Source: Pelotomaculum schinkii
GTDB lineage: Bacteria; Bacillota; Desulfotomaculia; Desulfotomaculales; Pelotomaculaceae
Direction of reading: 5' to 3'
Length of the DNA: 64,000 nucleotides
NCBI RefSeq assembly: GCF_004369205.1
Contig: NZ_QFGA01000001.1
Coordinates: forward strand, 1,612,001 to 1,676,000
Shown: positions 1-9,760 of the stretch, piece after piece
Position numbering within the stretch: the first letter of the stretch is position 1
How the letters are laid out: every line of letters starts with the position of its first letter
Position numbers and translations under genes: made by a program
The notes under the pieces: generated by a model
Seen by the model: only the letters and a program-made list of their open reading frames with translations
The model's database searches: none
Told to the model about the DNA's origin: nothing

Positions 1-733
1 GACGGCGGCAGCGGCCCTCCACGAAAGCGCGGGTTTTTTCATCGGGCGCCACAATACCGTTTTTGCCGCCTGCCTCAATAGCCATATTGCACATGGTGAA
101 GCGCCCGTCCATGGACAAGTTTTCAATTGCAGGGCCGGCGAATTCCATCGCCTGGTACCGCGCTCCGTCGACACCGATGTCCCCGATAACATGGAGGATC
201 AGGTCCTTGCCGCCCACCCAGGGCTGCAGTTCCCCTTCGAAAACAAATTTAATTGTTTCCGGAACTTTAAGCCAGATTTCCCCCAGGGCCATGGCCGCGG
301 CCAGGTCGGTGCTGCCCACGCCGGTGGAAAAGGCGCCCAGCGCGCCGTAGGTGCAGGTGTGTGAATCAGCGCCGATAATCAGGTCGCCGGGGCCCACCAG
401 GCCTTGCTCCGGCAGCAGGCAGTGTTCAATACCCATCCGGCCGACTTCGAAAAAGTTGGGTAGATCGTGCTTCCTGGCAAACTCCCTCAGTATGGCGACC
501 TGCCCGGCCGACTTGATATCCTTATTGGGGGTAAAGTGGTCGGGGACCAGCGCTACCCTCTCCCGGTCGAAAACACCGGCCACCCCTATTCTTTCAAACT
601 CCCGGACAGCAACCGGCGCTGTGATGTCATTGCCCAGTGTCAGGTCAACACGGGCGTTGATCAGCTCTCCGGGAGAGACCCTCTTCCTGCCTGCATGGGC
701 AGCCAGGATTTTCTCGGTGATGGTCATTGCCAT
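1..733 (-). CDS. leuC: 3-isopropylmalate dehydratase large subunit (partial)
   Basis: The reverse strand reads from [15 protein letters not shown] without a stop to the window edge, about 244 residues, so the C-terminal part is missing. LeuC, with LeuD, isomerises 2-isopropylmalate to 3-isopropylmalate in leucine synthesis and holds a 4Fe-4S cluster. The aconitase-family stretch [18 protein letters not shown] is visible and contains one cluster cysteine; the other ligands lie outside the window. The ATG was chosen because GGAGTG lies just upstream and it follows leuA by only 29 bases. It is probably the last visible gene of the T-box-controlled ilv-leu operon. Confusion with homoaconitase is possible in principle, but the leuA neighbour argues for leucine synthesis. 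Confidence 0.93.
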   Translation of the reverse strand, partial: MAMTITEKILAAHAGRKRVSPGELINARVDLTLGNDITAPVAVREFERIGVAGVFDRERVALVPDHFTPNKDIKSAGQVAILREFARKHDLPNFFEVGRMGIEHCLLPEQGLVGPGDLIIGADSHTCTYGALGAFSTGVGSTDLAAAMALGEIWLKVPETIKFVFEGELQPWVGGKDLILHVIGDIGVDGARYQAMEFAGPAIENLSMDGRFTMCNMAIEAGGKNGIVAPDEKTRAFVEGRCRR

Positions 734-762
734 GCTTTTTCACTCCGTTCACTGATAAATAA

Positions 763-2304
763 TCATTCCCCTTCCGCGGCTTTAGCCTGCTCCGCTTCCC
801 ATATCAGCTTGTTGACAGCGTTGATATAGGCCTTGGCGCTGGCTTCCAGGACATCGGTGCTGATCCCGCGGCCTGTGTAAACCCGCTGGCCGTCGGTGGT
901 AATCTTTAAGGTCACGTCACCCAGCGCGTCCTTGCCGGCGGTGATGGCGTTGATGCCCCAGCTGATCATGGTGCAGTTGATGCCGGTAATTTTATCCACC
1001 GCGCGGCAGATGGCGTCAACCGGTCCGTTGCCGCAGGCGGCTTCCTCCAGCCGCGCTTCATCCTTTAAAAGCCCGATGGTGGCGGTGGGAACGACCGCGG
1101 TGCCGCTGGAAATCTGCATATAGTCGAGGCTGTAGGTCTGCGGCGCCAGTTTCATTTCTTCCTCGACAATAGCCTCTATATCATCATCGGTAATGTCCGA
1201 TTTTTTATCAGCCAGTTTTTTGAAACGTTCAAAGGACTTGTTCAGTTCTTCCTCGGAAAGGGCGAAGCCCATGTCCTCAAGCCTCTGGCGAAAAGCGTGC
1301 CGGCCGGAGTGCTTGCCCATGACCAGGTTGCTTTTGCTGACGCCGACCAGGGCCGGGTTCATAATTTCATAGGTGGTGCGCTCTTTTAAGACGCCGGCCT
1401 GGTGGATACCTGACTCGTGGGCGAAGGCGTTGTTGCCGACAATGGCCTTGTTGGACTGGACCTTCATGCCGGTCAAAGTACTGACCAGCCTGCTGGTACG
1501 GTAAATTTCCTCGGTATGAACACCTGTGTAAAGATTATTATACCTGTCCTTTCTGGTGTAAAGCGCCATCACCACTTCCTCCAGCGCGGCGTTGCCGGCC
1601 CTCTCACCAATGCCGTTAATCGCTCCTTCCACCTGCCTGGCGCCGTTTAAGACAGCCGCCAAAGAATTTGCGACAGCCAACCCCAGGTCGTTGTGGCAGT
1701 GCACGCTGACGGTCACCCGGTCAATGCCGGGGACCTCGCGGCAGATGGTCTCGATAAAGCTGCCCCACTCTCCGGGGACGGCATAGCCGACGGTGTCCGG
1801 TATATTGATCACCGTGGCCCCGGCCTCAATGGCGGCGGCAATGACCTGGAATAAAAAAGCGGGTTCGGTACGGGACGCGTCCTCCGCCGAAAACTCAACG
1901 TCGCCCGTAAAGCCTTTGGCGCGCTTAACCGCGGCCACGGCCGCTTCCAGCACCTGCTCCCGGCTCATGCGCAGCTTATGCTGCATGTGTATATCCGAAG
2001 TGGCGATAAAAGTATGTATGCGCGCCTGTTCGGCGTGGCGGACCGCTTCCCAGGCCCGGTCAATATCCTGGAAGTCGGCTCTGGCCAGGCCGGCTACCGT
2101 CACACCCTTTACTTCACGCGCTACGGCACGGACCGCCTCAAAGTCACCTGGCGAGGAAATGGGAAAGCCGGCCTCGATGATGTCGACCCCAAGCCTGGCC
2201 AACTGCCGGGCTATCTGAATTTTTTCACCAATATTGAGGCTGACCCCCGGAGATTGTTCTCCGTCTCTTAAGGTGGTGTCAAAAATGTAGACTCGCTGGC
2301 CCAT
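763..2304 (-). CDS. leuA: 2-isopropylmalate synthase
   Basis: Condenses acetyl-CoA with 2-ketoisovalerate, the first committed step of leucine synthesis, in the cytoplasm. The N-terminal HMGL-like TIM barrel shows [15 protein letters not shown] near residues 9-23, the metal-binding [15 protein letters not shown] near 200 and [14 protein letters not shown] near 231. The C-terminal part (about 370-505) fits the LeuA allosteric dimer domain that binds leucine, with the usual Gly-rich loops. At 513 residues it is a normal long-form enzyme. It lies between ilvB1 and leuC. The 283-base gap to ilvB1 holds a heptamer repeat element rather than a gene. Feedback inhibition by leucine is known for the family and not shown by the sequence itself. 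Citramalate synthase is an alternative, but the length and downstream leuC favour LeuA. Confidence 0.95.
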   Translation of the reverse strand: MGQRVYIFDTTLRDGEQSPGVSLNIGEKIQIARQLARLGVDIIEAGFPISSPGDFEAVRAVAREVKGVTVAGLARADFQDIDRAWEAVRHAEQARIHTFIATSDIHMQHKLRMSREQVLEAAVAAVKRAKGFTGDVEFSAEDASRTEPAFLFQVIAAAIEAGATVINIPDTVGYAVPGEWGSFIETICREVPGIDRVTVSVHCHNDLGLAVANSLAAVLNGARQVEGAINGIGERAGNAALEEVVMALYTRKDRYNNLYTGVHTEEIYRTSRLVSTLTGMKVQSNKAIVGNNAFAHESGIHQAGVLKERTTYEIMNPALVGVSKSNLVMGKHSGRHAFRQRLEDMGFALSEEELNKSFERFKKLADKKSDITDDDIEAIVEEEMKLAPQTYSLDYMQISSGTAVVPTATIGLLKDEARLEEAACGNGPVDAICRAVDKITGINCTMISWGINAITAGKDALGDVTLKITTDGQRVYTGRGISTDVLEASAKAYINAVNKLIWEAEQAKAAEGE

Positions 2305-2382
2305 GAAAGAACCCCCGTTCAGTTAAGCTGGTAAATGTTTCTGGATGTCGGATTGTTGTTTGGGTAAGTGTTTCTGGACGTC

Positions 2383-2512
2383 GTAAGGCGTAGGGCGTAG
2401 GGCGTATTATATCCTGCATTCCATCCGGGTCTTTGGATAATCTGCACATATCCTGAGAGATAACCCATCAAGCAACTTGTTTTTTTACGCCTTACGCCCT
2501 ACGCCTTACGCC
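2383..2512. repeat. Heptamer intergenic repeat element, copy 1
   Basis: Four forward heptamers (GTAAGGC, GTAGGGC, GTAGGGC, GTA) are followed by a TATATCCTGCATTCC core with a GGGTC end. The element closes with an inverse array of the same heptamer at 2486-2512, so the ends can pair into a long hairpin. It lies in the leuA-ilvB1 gap. The same plan recurs at seven other places in the window. Confidence 0.85.
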
Positions 2513-2587
2513 AATGCTTTTTCGCTTACATATATTTTTTGAGCCTGTAACTGTTTCTTGCGGATACGAGATTCACTTAGTATAGCT

Positions 2588-4258
2588 TTAGTCTATTGCT
2601 TCACTGATGGTCGAACCACTGAGGACCATTGGCATGACGTTTTCATTCGGGTCAATCATGCAGTTAATAATTACCGGAGCAGGAGATGCCAGGACCTGCG
2701 GCAGGATTGCTTCCAGCTGTTCCTCCGTGTTAACGGTGCAGCCTTCCATCCCGTATATTTTGGCAAGTTCGGCAAAATCGGGATTGAATTGCAGGTCCAC
2801 GGCAATATACCTTTTGTCGCAGTAAAACTCCTGCAGTTGACGCACCATACCCAACCGGTGGTTGTTGAGGATGAAAATTTTCAGGTTAAGCCGTTGTTCG
2901 GCTGCTGTCCCCAGTTCCTGCATGGTCATCTGGAAGCCGCCGTCACCGATCACCACAATGACATCCTTGTCCGGGGCGCCCAGCTTGGCGCCGACCGCCG
3001 CCGGCAGGCAATAGCCCATGGCGCCCAGGCCGCCTGAAGACAAAAAGCTGCGCGGCTCCTTAAAGCGGAGGTACTGTGCCGCCCACATCTGGTGCTGCCC
3101 CACATCGGTAACGACGATGGCGCTGTCATCTTTTAGTTCATTCAACTTTTCAAGAACAAATTGTGGTTTCAAAAGGCCGTCGCGGCTGTACTGCAAAGGG
3201 TATTTCCTTTTCAATTCCTGGACACGCTCGACCCAGGGGGTGTTGTCCTTCATCTCCAAAAGCGGCAGGATCGCCCGCAGGACATTTTTGACATCCCCTA
3301 CAATGGGCAGGTGAATACGGACGTTCTTGCCGATTTCAGCCGGGTCTATATCAACATGGATAATCCTGGCTGTTGGCGCAAACCCGCTTATCTTGGCTAC
3401 CACCCGGTCGTCAAAACGGGCTCCCACGGCAATCAGGCAATCGCACTCTGTTACCGCCTGGTTGGCATGGCGTGTTCCGTGCAGGCCCAGCATGCCCAGG
3501 AAGAGGGGATGGCTGCCGGGAAAACAACCAAGGCCCATCAGCGTATGGGTCACCGGGGCGGAGATGGTTTCCGCGAGCTGCAGCAGTTCCGGAGCGGCGT
3601 TGGAGATCCTGATCCCTCCGCCGGCATATATAACCGGGCGCTCAGACTCCATGATCATCCTGGCCGCCTGCTGGACCATCGAGGGGTGTCCCTTGTAGGT
3701 GGGCTTATAGCCGGACAGTTCGACGGTTTTGGGATACTTGAATTTAATTCTGGATTCTGCCACGTCTTTAGGCAGGTCGATCAGCACCGGTCCCGGACGT
3801 CCGGTGGACGCGATATGGAAGGCCTTTTTGACGATAGCCGGCAGCTGTTCCGGTTCTTTCACCAAATAATTATGTTTGGTTACAGGCAGGGTGATGCCGG
3901 TTATGTCCACCTCCTGGAAAGCGTCCGTACCCACCTGGGTGGTCGCTACCTGGCCTGTGATTACCACCATGGGGACTGAGTCCATATAGGCGTTGGCGAT
4001 ACCGGTAATCAGGTTGGTGGCGCCGGGTCCGGATGTGGCCATACAGACCCCAACCTTGCCGGTGACACGGGCATACCCGTCCGCAGCATGAGCAGCGCCC
4101 TGTTCGTGCCGTACCAGGACGTGCTTAATAGATGTATGGTTCAAGGCGTCGTATACGGGCAGGATTGCTCCCCCCGGATAACCGAAAACCATTTCGACGC
4201 CTTCCTGTTCCAGGCAGCGAACCAGCGCCTCCGCCACAGTGATTTCCACAGCCAACAC
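2588..4258 (-). CDS. ilvB: Acetolactate synthase large subunit (first copy)
   Basis: Makes 2-acetolactate or 2-aceto-2-hydroxybutyrate from pyruvate for valine, leucine and isoleucine synthesis, with ThDP, FAD and magnesium. The N-terminal ThDP domain shows VFGYPGGAILPVYDAL and the catalytic glutamate in [15 protein letters not shown]. The ThDP-magnesium motif starts at GDGGFQMTMQELGT and ends at the LNNH segment about 30 residues later. Length 556 is usual for the family. It is strongly similar along its length to the second copy at 6173-7840 but has its own C-terminus (MVLSGSTISEAID). It follows ilvC in the operon after a heptamer repeat. The small subunit is probably shared with the other copy, since only one ilvN is present here. 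Confidence 0.94.
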   Translation of the reverse strand: MLAVEITVAEALVRCLEQEGVEMVFGYPGGAILPVYDALNHTSIKHVLVRHEQGAAHAADGYARVTGKVGVCMATSGPGATNLITGIANAYMDSVPMVVITGQVATTQVGTDAFQEVDITGITLPVTKHNYLVKEPEQLPAIVKKAFHIASTGRPGPVLIDLPKDVAESRIKFKYPKTVELSGYKPTYKGHPSMVQQAARMIMESERPVIYAGGGIRISNAAPELLQLAETISAPVTHTLMGLGCFPGSHPLFLGMLGLHGTRHANQAVTECDCLIAVGARFDDRVVAKISGFAPTARIIHVDIDPAEIGKNVRIHLPIVGDVKNVLRAILPLLEMKDNTPWVERVQELKRKYPLQYSRDGLLKPQFVLEKLNELKDDSAIVVTDVGQHQMWAAQYLRFKEPRSFLSSGGLGAMGYCLPAAVGAKLGAPDKDVIVVIGDGGFQMTMQELGTAAEQRLNLKIFILNNHRLGMVRQLQEFYCDKRYIAVDLQFNPDFAELAKIYGMEGCTVNTEEQLEAILPQVLASPAPVIINCMIDPNENVMPMVLSGSTISEAID

Positions 4259-4293
4259 CCCCTTAAAATACAGATTTATATTTCCATCCTAGC

Positions 4294-4413
4294 AGGGCGT
4301 AGTTATTCTGCATTCCTCTTAGGTCTGTGCGAATGAATTCGCACCTGCATCAATATGGTCGTTGCAAAGCTCACGCGTCTGCATTTTTACGCCTTACGCC
4401 TTACGGCCTACGA
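4294..4413. repeat. Heptamer intergenic repeat element, copy 2, with hairpin
   Basis: A short forward arm (AGGGCGTAG), the core TTCTGCATTCCTCTTAGGTC, a perfect 18-base palindrome GTGCGAATGAATTCGCAC at 4327-4344, then an inverse heptamer array at 4388-4413. It occupies most of the ilvB1-ilvC gap. The same 18-mer palindrome recurs exactly at 63351-63368. Confidence 0.8.
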
Positions 4414-4432
4414 CTTCATCCCCAAATACCCT

Positions 4433-5425
4433 CTACTTTTTCAACCAGGACATCATTGAGCGGAGCCTGGCTCCGACTTTTTCGACCAGGAGCTCCTTCT
4501 CCTGTCTGGCAATTGCTTTAAAGGACGGACAGCCGGCCTGGTTCTCCTGGATCCAATTCTTGGCAAATACGCCGTTTTGAATTTCGGACAGGACTTTTTT
4601 CATTTCCTTGCGGGTTTCTTCAGTGATCAGGCGCGAGCCGGTCATATAGTCGCCGTATTCGGCAGTGTTGCTGATTGAATAGCGCATCTGGCTAAGGCCG
4701 CCCTCGTTAATCAAATCAACGATTAATTTCATCTCGTGAATGCACTCGAAATAAGCCATTTCAGGAGCATAGCCCGCCTCTACCAGGGTGTCGAAACCGG
4801 CTTTCATCAGGGCGGTGACACCGCCGCACAGCACGGCCTGCTCGCCGAAAAGGTCGGTCTCGGTTTCTTCCTTAAAAGTGGTCTCAAACACACCTGCCCG
4901 TGTCCCCCCGATACCCTTGGCATAGGCCAGGCCGAGGTCTTTGGCTTTGCCCGTATAATCCTGGTAAACCGCAACCAAAGAAGGGACTCCTTTCCCTTCC
5001 ACATACATGCGGCGGACCATGTGGCCCGGTCCCTTGGGCGCTACCATGAACACGTCTATATTGTCCGGCGGTACAATCTGGTCAAAGTGGATGTTAAAAC
5101 CGTGGGAAAACATCAAGGCGTTGCCTTCTTTGAGATAAGGCGCGATCTGCTCCCGGTAAATCCTGGCCTGCATTTCGTCCGGCAGAAGGATCTGGATGAT
5201 ATCCGCCTGTTCCGCCGCTTCGGGCACGGTCATAACTTTCAGCCCGTCCGCCTCGGCCTGCTGCCAGCTGGGCCTGCCCTTGCGCAGGCCGACGATGACC
5301 TCTACACCACTATCCTTGAGGTTCTGGGCCTGGGCATGCCCCTGGCTGCCGTAACCCATAACAGCGACTTTTTTACCCCTTAGCAAACTGAGATCCGCAT
5401 CCTCGTCATAATAGACTTTTACCAT
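4433..5425 (-). CDS. ilvC: Ketol-acid reductoisomerase (class I)
   Basis: Rearranges and reduces acetolactate (NADPH, magnesium) to 2,3-dihydroxy-isovalerate, the second common step of valine and leucine synthesis. The Rossmann loop [18 protein letters not shown] is near residues 24-41, followed by GLRKGRPSW, whose Arg/Ser residues fit NADPH phosphate binding. The C-terminal knotted domain shows [12 protein letters not shown] and [10 protein letters not shown], which carry the metal-binding acidic residues. Length 330 marks the short class I form. Its ATG overlaps the ilvN stop by one base (TAATG on the coding strand), which implies translational coupling. Confidence 0.97.
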   Translation of the reverse strand: MVKVYYDEDADLSLLRGKKVAVMGYGSQGHAQAQNLKDSGVEVIVGLRKGRPSWQQAEADGLKVMTVPEAAEQADIIQILLPDEMQARIYREQIAPYLKEGNALMFSHGFNIHFDQIVPPDNIDVFMVAPKGPGHMVRRMYVEGKGVPSLVAVYQDYTGKAKDLGLAYAKGIGGTRAGVFETTFKEETETDLFGEQAVLCGGVTALMKAGFDTLVEAGYAPEMAYFECIHEMKLIVDLINEGGLSQMRYSISNTAEYGDYMTGSRLITEETRKEMKKVLSEIQNGVFAKNWIQENQAGCPSFKAIARQEKELLVEKVGARLRSMMSWLKK

Positions 5426-5946
5426 TAGTTGGTATCCTCCTCTTTGTGGCTGTTATTTTTAGAACTGGTCTTTATGCCTCGCAGCATAGCGATTTTACCC
5501 GTACGGACCAGTTCCTTGATCCCAAACGGGCGCAATGATTGTTCAAAAGCGTCAATTTTACCTTCGTCTCCGGTTACCTCGACAGTGAGGGTTTTAGGTC
5601 CCACGTCGACGATGCGCGCCCGGAAAATGTCCACCAGCTGCATGATTTCGGCACGGGACGCAGGTTCGGCGTTCACCTTGATCAGCACCAGTTCCCGGTC
5701 AACATAGGGGCTGCGCGTGATGTCACTGATTTTAATAACGTCTACCAGTTTGTGCAGCTGCTTGGCGACCTGCTCAACGACCTGGTCGTCGCCCTCCACA
5801 ATGATAGTCATTCTCGAAATGCGCGGGTTTTCTGTCCTGCCAACCGCCAGGCTGTCAATGTTAAAACCCCGCCTGCTGAAAAGACCGGCCACCCGGGTCA
5901 ATACACCCGGGTTATTTTCCACTGTCACCGCCAGGGTGTGCCTCAT
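5425..5946 (-). CDS. ilvN: Acetolactate synthase small (regulatory) subunit
   Basis: Regulatory partner of acetolactate synthase that gives valine feedback inhibition and activates the large subunit. An N-terminal ACT domain starts at [21 protein letters not shown] (residues about 1-77), with [13 protein letters not shown] just after; the second half (about 80-160) fits the small-subunit C-terminal domain. An in-frame extension upstream to position 6030 would add 28 residues, but these are translated from a heptamer repeat element (SHVPRLTSK) and lack family similarity. The ATG at 5946 has a G-rich ribosome site (GGGGGGTAGAAGG) directly upstream, so I use it: 173 residues, normal for the long type. 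The stop overlaps the ilvC start. Confidence 0.93.
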   Translation of the reverse strand: MRHTLAVTVENNPGVLTRVAGLFSRRGFNIDSLAVGRTENPRISRMTIIVEGDDQVVEQVAKQLHKLVDVIKISDITRSPYVDRELVLIKVNAEPASRAEIMQLVDIFRARIVDVGPKTLTVEVTGDEGKIDAFEQSLRPFGIKELVRTGKIAMLRGIKTSSKNNSHKEEDTN

Positions 5947-5965
5947 CCTTCTACCCCCCAATTTG

Positions 5966-6170
5966 GACGTGAGACGTGGGACGTGGGACATGGGTATATC
6001 CTGCATTCCTATGAGGTCTTTTCCCAGCATGTTCCATGTGCCGTCTCATTTTTTACTTCCCACGTCTATTTTTTCGCCCTGCGCCTTACAGCCTACGATT
6101 TCAACAATCTACATATAATTCCACTATAAAACTCTCAATTCTCACGTCTCACGATCCACGTCCCACGTCC
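5966..6170. repeat. Heptamer intergenic repeat element, copy 3
   Basis: Forward array GTGAGAC-GTGGGAC-GTGGGAC-ATGGGTA, core TATCCTGCATTCCTATGAGGTC, a spacer with a second, divergent inverse array near 6065-6098, and a final inverse array of GTCYCAC units at 6141-6170. It fills the ilvN-ilvB2 gap and supplies the false N-terminal extension of ilvN. Confidence 0.85.
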
Positions 6171-6172
6171 TA

Positions 6173-7840
6173 TTAACCTAGCATTTTGCCGATTGACCCC
6201 CCAGGTGGTACCATGGGGAGTACGTTTTCTTCCCTGTCCACGACGAAATCTATCATCACCGGTCTGCTGGAGCGGATGGCCTGTTCTAAGGCCGGGGCCA
6301 CCTCGGCCGGTTTGGTTACCCTGATCCCTTCAGCTCCGTAGGCCTCAGCCAGTTTGACAAAGTCCGGGTTGGACAGCTCTGTCTGGGAATAACGGCGGTT
6401 GTAGAAGAGTTCCTGCCACTGCCTGACCATACCCAGGACTCCATTGTCCAGGATAGCGACATTGACCGGCAGTTCGTAATTCACTGCCGTGCACAGTTCC
6501 TGGATATTCATCTGGATGCTGCCGTCACCGGCAATATCAAAGACCACCTCGTCCGGGCAGCCCACCTGGACGCCGATGGCGGCAGGCAAGCCGAACCCCA
6601 TGGTGCCCAGACCGCCGGAAGTAATGAAAGAACGGGGCTTGGTAAAGGTGTAATACTGGGCCGTCCACATCTGGTGCTGTCCCACCTCGGTCGTCACCCG
6701 GGCGGCGCCTCCGGTAAGGTTGTATATTTCCTTGATGATCGCTTGCGGCTTCAGTCTTCCATTATCACAGTAGCTTAGGGGATATTCCTTCTTCCAGGTC
6801 TGGATCCTGTCCCGCCAGGCCTCCCCCAGCCCGGGCTGGAGGACTTCCAGGAGCTGGCTTAGGACCCTTTTTACGTCCCCTACGATGGGGATGTCCACCC
6901 GCACATTTTTCCCGATTTCAGCCGGGTCTATGTCAATGTGGATAACTTTGGCCTCCGGGGCGAAAGTCTCCAGTTTACCGGTAACGCGGTCATCAAAACG
7001 GGCGCCTACGGCGATCAGAAGGTCGCACTCACAAACGGCAAAGTTGGCGTACTTGGTCCCGTGCATACCCAGCATACCGAGGGAAAGCGGGTGATTGCCC
7101 GGAAAGCTCCCCATCCCCAGCAGGGTGTTGCAAACCGGCGCCATCAGCAGTTCAGCCAGTTGTAAGAGCTCTTGATGCGCTCCGGATATTACCACGCCGC
7201 CACCGGCGTAAATAACCGGGCGCTTTGATGCCGCAATAGCCCTGGCCGCCTCCAGCACCCGGCCGGGCTCTCCGTCTTTTACCGGACTGTAGCCAGGCAG
7301 CTGAAGTTCACCGGACGCTTCATAATCAAACATTCCGGAAGAAACGTCCTTGGGCATATCGATCAGCACCGGACCAGGCCTGCCGGTGGTGGCGACATGA
7401 AACGCCTCCTTGACAACCCGGGCCAGTTCGGACGGGTCCTCCACCAGGTAGCTGTGCTTGGTAATGGGCAGGGTGATACCGATGATATCTGCTTCTTGAA
7501 AAGAATCCCGGCCTAAAAGAGCGCGGGAAACCTGTCCGGTAATAGCCACCATCGGTACCGAATCCATGTAGGCATTGGCTATGCCGGTCACCAGGTTGGT
7601 GGCGCCGGGGCCTGAAGTGGCCAGACACACACCTGGCCTTCCGGTGGCGCGGGCATAGCCGTCGGCCGCATGGGCGGCTCCCTGCTCATGCCTGGTCAGG
7701 ATGTGCCTGATGTCGGAATCGTAAAGCGCGTCATAAATTGGCAGGGCCTGGCCGCCGGGGTAGCCGAATATGGTATCCACACCTTCAGCCTGCAAGCTTT
7801 TTAACAGGATCTCCGCCCCGGATAATTTCACTCCACCCAC
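6173..7840 (-). CDS. ilvB: Acetolactate synthase large subunit (second copy)
   Basis: A second ThDP-dependent acetolactate synthase catalytic subunit of 555 residues. It has [15 protein letters not shown], the catalytic glutamate in [35 protein letters not shown] and the ThDP motif [14 protein letters not shown]. It starts with GTG at 7840, supported by GGGAGG seven bases upstream. Compared with the first copy the C-terminus diverges ([13 protein letters not shown]) and the ThDP motif has GDGS for GDGG. Being directly before ilvN, it is the more likely cognate partner. Neither copy looks broken. Having two anabolic copies in one operon is unusual but not unique; catabolic acetolactate synthase is less likely given the ilvN context. 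Confidence 0.93.
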   Translation of the reverse strand: MGGVKLSGAEILLKSLQAEGVDTIFGYPGGQALPIYDALYDSDIRHILTRHEQGAAHAADGYARATGRPGVCLATSGPGATNLVTGIANAYMDSVPMVAITGQVSRALLGRDSFQEADIIGITLPITKHSYLVEDPSELARVVKEAFHVATTGRPGPVLIDMPKDVSSGMFDYEASGELQLPGYSPVKDGEPGRVLEAARAIAASKRPVIYAGGGVVISGAHQELLQLAELLMAPVCNTLLGMGSFPGNHPLSLGMLGMHGTKYANFAVCECDLLIAVGARFDDRVTGKLETFAPEAKVIHIDIDPAEIGKNVRVDIPIVGDVKRVLSQLLEVLQPGLGEAWRDRIQTWKKEYPLSYCDNGRLKPQAIIKEIYNLTGGAARVTTEVGQHQMWTAQYYTFTKPRSFITSGGLGTMGFGLPAAIGVQVGCPDEVVFDIAGDGSIQMNIQELCTAVNYELPVNVAILDNGVLGMVRQWQELFYNRRYSQTELSNPDFVKLAEAYGAEGIRVTKPAEVAPALEQAIRSSRPVMIDFVVDREENVLPMVPPGGSIGKMLG

Positions 7841-7887
7841 AGTTAATCCTCCCGGTCATCAGTCGTAGTACAAAGTCAGTATAAGTA

Positions 7888-7914
7888 ATAAAAAAGGCCG
7901 GAACGCGGCCGGCC
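7888..7914 (-). terminator. Intrinsic terminator between ilvE and ilvB2
   Basis: On the coding strand a GGCCGG/CCGGCC stem with a seven-base loop is followed by TTTTTTATTA. It sits in the 104-base gap after ilvE, so part of the transcripts may end after ilvE and downstream genes would get less message. A separate promoter for ilvB2 was not clear. Confidence 0.65.
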
Positions 7915-7944
7915 GATAGCCCCGTTTTAAATTATTTCATATTA

Positions 7945-8847
7945 TTATTTCGCGCAGCAGCCGCATTCAGCCTTCTCCTGATAAATCAGGGGACCGTCCA
8001 CCTTGGTCAGTTCGTGAAAAGCAGTCCTTAATTCCCTGGTCATGGGTCCCGGCTGTCCGTCTCCAATAAGTCGCCCGTCAACCTGGACGGTTGGAATAAT
8101 CTCGGCGGCGGTACCGGTTAAGAAGACCTCGTCGGCAGTGTAAACATCGTAAAGAGTAAACACTTTTTCTTCAACCTGTATGTTTCGCTCCCTGGCCAGG
8201 TCCATTACCGTATTGCGGGTAATGCCTTCCAGGAGTCCCACATGGAGCGCCGGGGTAATAAGAGCGCCCTTTTTGACCAGGAAAATATTATCTCCCGTCG
8301 CTTCGGCCACGTAACCCTCCTGGTTCAGCATAATGGCCTCAGGCGCGCCGGACCGGGCAGCTTCTATCTTGGCGTAGATGTTGTTCAGGTAGTTTAACGA
8401 TTTGACACGGGGAATACAGGCGGTAGGGATATTGCGACGGGTTGCCACAGTGATCACCGACAGCCCTTTTTCATATAGCTCTTCGGGATACAGTGTAATA
8501 GAAGCAGCTATACAGAAAACAAAGGCTTTGGGGCATTTGCGGGGATCGAGACCCAGGTCGCCGACACCCCTGGTCACCACCAGGCGGATGTAGGCGTCAC
8601 GCAAATCATTGCGCCGCAGTGTCTCAAGCACGATCTCCTGCATTTCCTCCTTGGCCACAGGTATTTCCAAGGCAATAGCCCTGGCCCCGTCGTAAAGCCG
8701 GTCCAGGTGATCACCCAGTTTAAAGACCCGGCCATGGTAGGCGCGGATCCCTTCAAACACCCCGTCACCATATAAAAGGCCGTGGTCAAAGACCGAAACT
8801 ACAGCCCGCTCCTCTGGTACAAACTCGCCGTTAAGGTAAATTATCAT
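7945..8847 (-). CDS. ilvE: Branched-chain amino acid aminotransferase
   Basis: PLP-dependent class IV transaminase for the final step of valine, leucine and isoleucine synthesis, with glutamate as donor. Seen are DHGLLYGDGVFEGIRAY near the N-terminus, the probable PLP lysine in RVKSLNYLNNI, EATGDNIF and LTGTAAEIIP near the C-terminus. About 300 residues is typical. A GTG nine bases further upstream could also start the frame, but it lies inside the ribosome site GGGGGAG; the ATG at 8847 is eight bases from that site and is preferred. The tail ends in CGCCAK, an unusual Cys cluster for this family. It is first in the operon, directly downstream of the T-box leader. D-amino-acid aminotransferase is a related fold but the operon context supports IlvE. 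Confidence 0.94.
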   Translation of the reverse strand: MIIYLNGEFVPEERAVVSVFDHGLLYGDGVFEGIRAYHGRVFKLGDHLDRLYDGARAIALEIPVAKEEMQEIVLETLRRNDLRDAYIRLVVTRGVGDLGLDPRKCPKAFVFCIAASITLYPEELYEKGLSVITVATRRNIPTACIPRVKSLNYLNNIYAKIEAARSGAPEAIMLNQEGYVAEATGDNIFLVKKGALITPALHVGLLEGITRNTVMDLARERNIQVEEKVFTLYDVYTADEVFLTGTAAEIIPTVQVDGRLIGDGQPGPMTRELRTAFHELTKVDGPLIYQEKAECGCCAK

Positions 8848-8921
8848 GGTATCCACTCCCCCAGATGAATTAATTATGTTTAAACATGTTGATATTTCTC
8901 TCTAATATTAAAGTTATTAAA

Positions 8922-9222
8922 GAAATAAAACAACCCCTCTCCCGGCAGCTTGAATATACTGCCAGGGACGAGGGGCTTATAACCCGCGCGGTACCACCCT
9001 GCTTGCCCCCGCCAAAGGCGAAGGCCTCTTGATGTGCTTAACAAGCACGGCTTTTTTAACGGGCGCCAACCCGGCCCGGCTTACTAAATTCTTTCAGCCG
9101 GCGGCTCCGGGGTGATGTGCAAGCCTTGCACATAAGCGCCGGTTTTCAGCTACCCCAGCTCTCTGCCGCCATGATACTAAGCCTTGGTCCCCTTCACAGC
9201 CTTTACCAAATTGAATTTGTTA
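8922..9222 (-). ncRNA. T-box riboswitch leader of the ilv-leu operon
   Basis: The coding strand carries the conserved T-box sequence AGGGTGGTACCGCG (8987-9000), the antiterminator side, followed by a terminator hairpin (8934-8975, CCCCTC...GAGGGG with an inner GGCAG/CTGCC helix) and a T-rich tail TTGTTTT. Upstream is a stem I-like region with AGAGAGC and a likely specifier ATC at 9114-9116, followed by a purine, which would mean sensing of tRNA-Ile. Uncharged tRNA would favour antitermination into ilvE. The T-box class is clear; the specifier assignment is less sure. Confidence 0.9.
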
Positions 9223-9225
9223 TCC

Positions 9226-9254
9226 AGTATACATAAAACCCAAATATGTGTCAA
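9226..9254 (-). promoter_or_regulatory. ilvEp: SigA promoter for the ilv-leu operon
   Basis: TTGACA (9249-9254) and TATACT (9226-9231) with a 17-base spacer on the minus strand, immediately upstream of the T-box leader. It is a near-consensus SigA promoter. Confidence 0.85.
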
Positions 9255-9382
9255 GGATTTTTTCTTTGACGGCGTATACCCTGTAAACATAGCGTTTGTA
9301 AAATTTAGCTTCAGAGGGGAAGGTAACCACATTTATTCTTTATTCATATATATATAGCAAATTAGTATTGGGAGGAGTTCCT

Positions 9383-9733
9383 ATGGATGCGAGTAAAGAA
9401 GGTCTTTTTGGAGGCATGACCGGCGGCATGATGGACGATATGATGTGTCCACGTGACCCCTGTGAAATTCTAAAAAGGCTCATACAGAGTGAACAAATGG
9501 AGATACCCGTCTATACCCAGCTTGCCCAGACCGCGCCAAGTTCCTGCCTCAGGCAAATGTTTGCCCAATCGGCTGCGGAGGAAGCCATGAAGGTGCAAAG
9601 ATTATGTGCACTGGCAGGAGAGTTCGGCTGTGCCCCTATCGTTCCGGGAATGGGCGGTCCGGGTCACATGGTAAATCCCCCCGGCGGCCCGCCGCTGTTT
9701 TATGGCGAAGGAGAACAAACTGACAAAAAATAG
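9383..9733 (+). CDS. Small ferritin-like helical protein
   Basis: A 116-residue protein I do not recognise by name. Residues about 28-75 (EILKRLIQSEQMEIPVYTQL, then an Ala/Glu/Met helix) look like a two-helix, ferritin-like metal or coat scaffold. The N-terminus is Met/Gly/Asp rich (GGMTGGMMDDMM) and the C-terminus Pro/Gly rich. The start is the ATG preceded by GGGAGGAG; an upstream in-frame TTG at 9368 overlaps that site and is rejected. It is followed 27 bases later by another helical gene with a repetitive tail, so the two probably form one transcript. The pair may be spore- or envelope-associated, but this is a guess from composition. No catalytic residues can be assigned with confidence. 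Confidence 0.8.
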   Translation: MDASKEGLFGGMTGGMMDDMMCPRDPCEILKRLIQSEQMEIPVYTQLAQTAPSSCLRQMFAQSAAEEAMKVQRLCALAGEFGCAPIVPGMGGPGHMVNPPGGPPLFYGEGEQTDKK

Positions 9734-9760
9734 ACATGAGTAAAGGAGGTTTAAAAAATC

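Noticed and set aside
2383-2512. CRISPR-like array
   Set aside because: The units are 7 bases without spacers, and the ends are inverted arrays; no cas genes are present.
5947-6030. 28-residue N-terminal extension of ilvN
   Set aside because: Encoded by a heptamer repeat element, with the real ribosome site just before the ATG at 5946.
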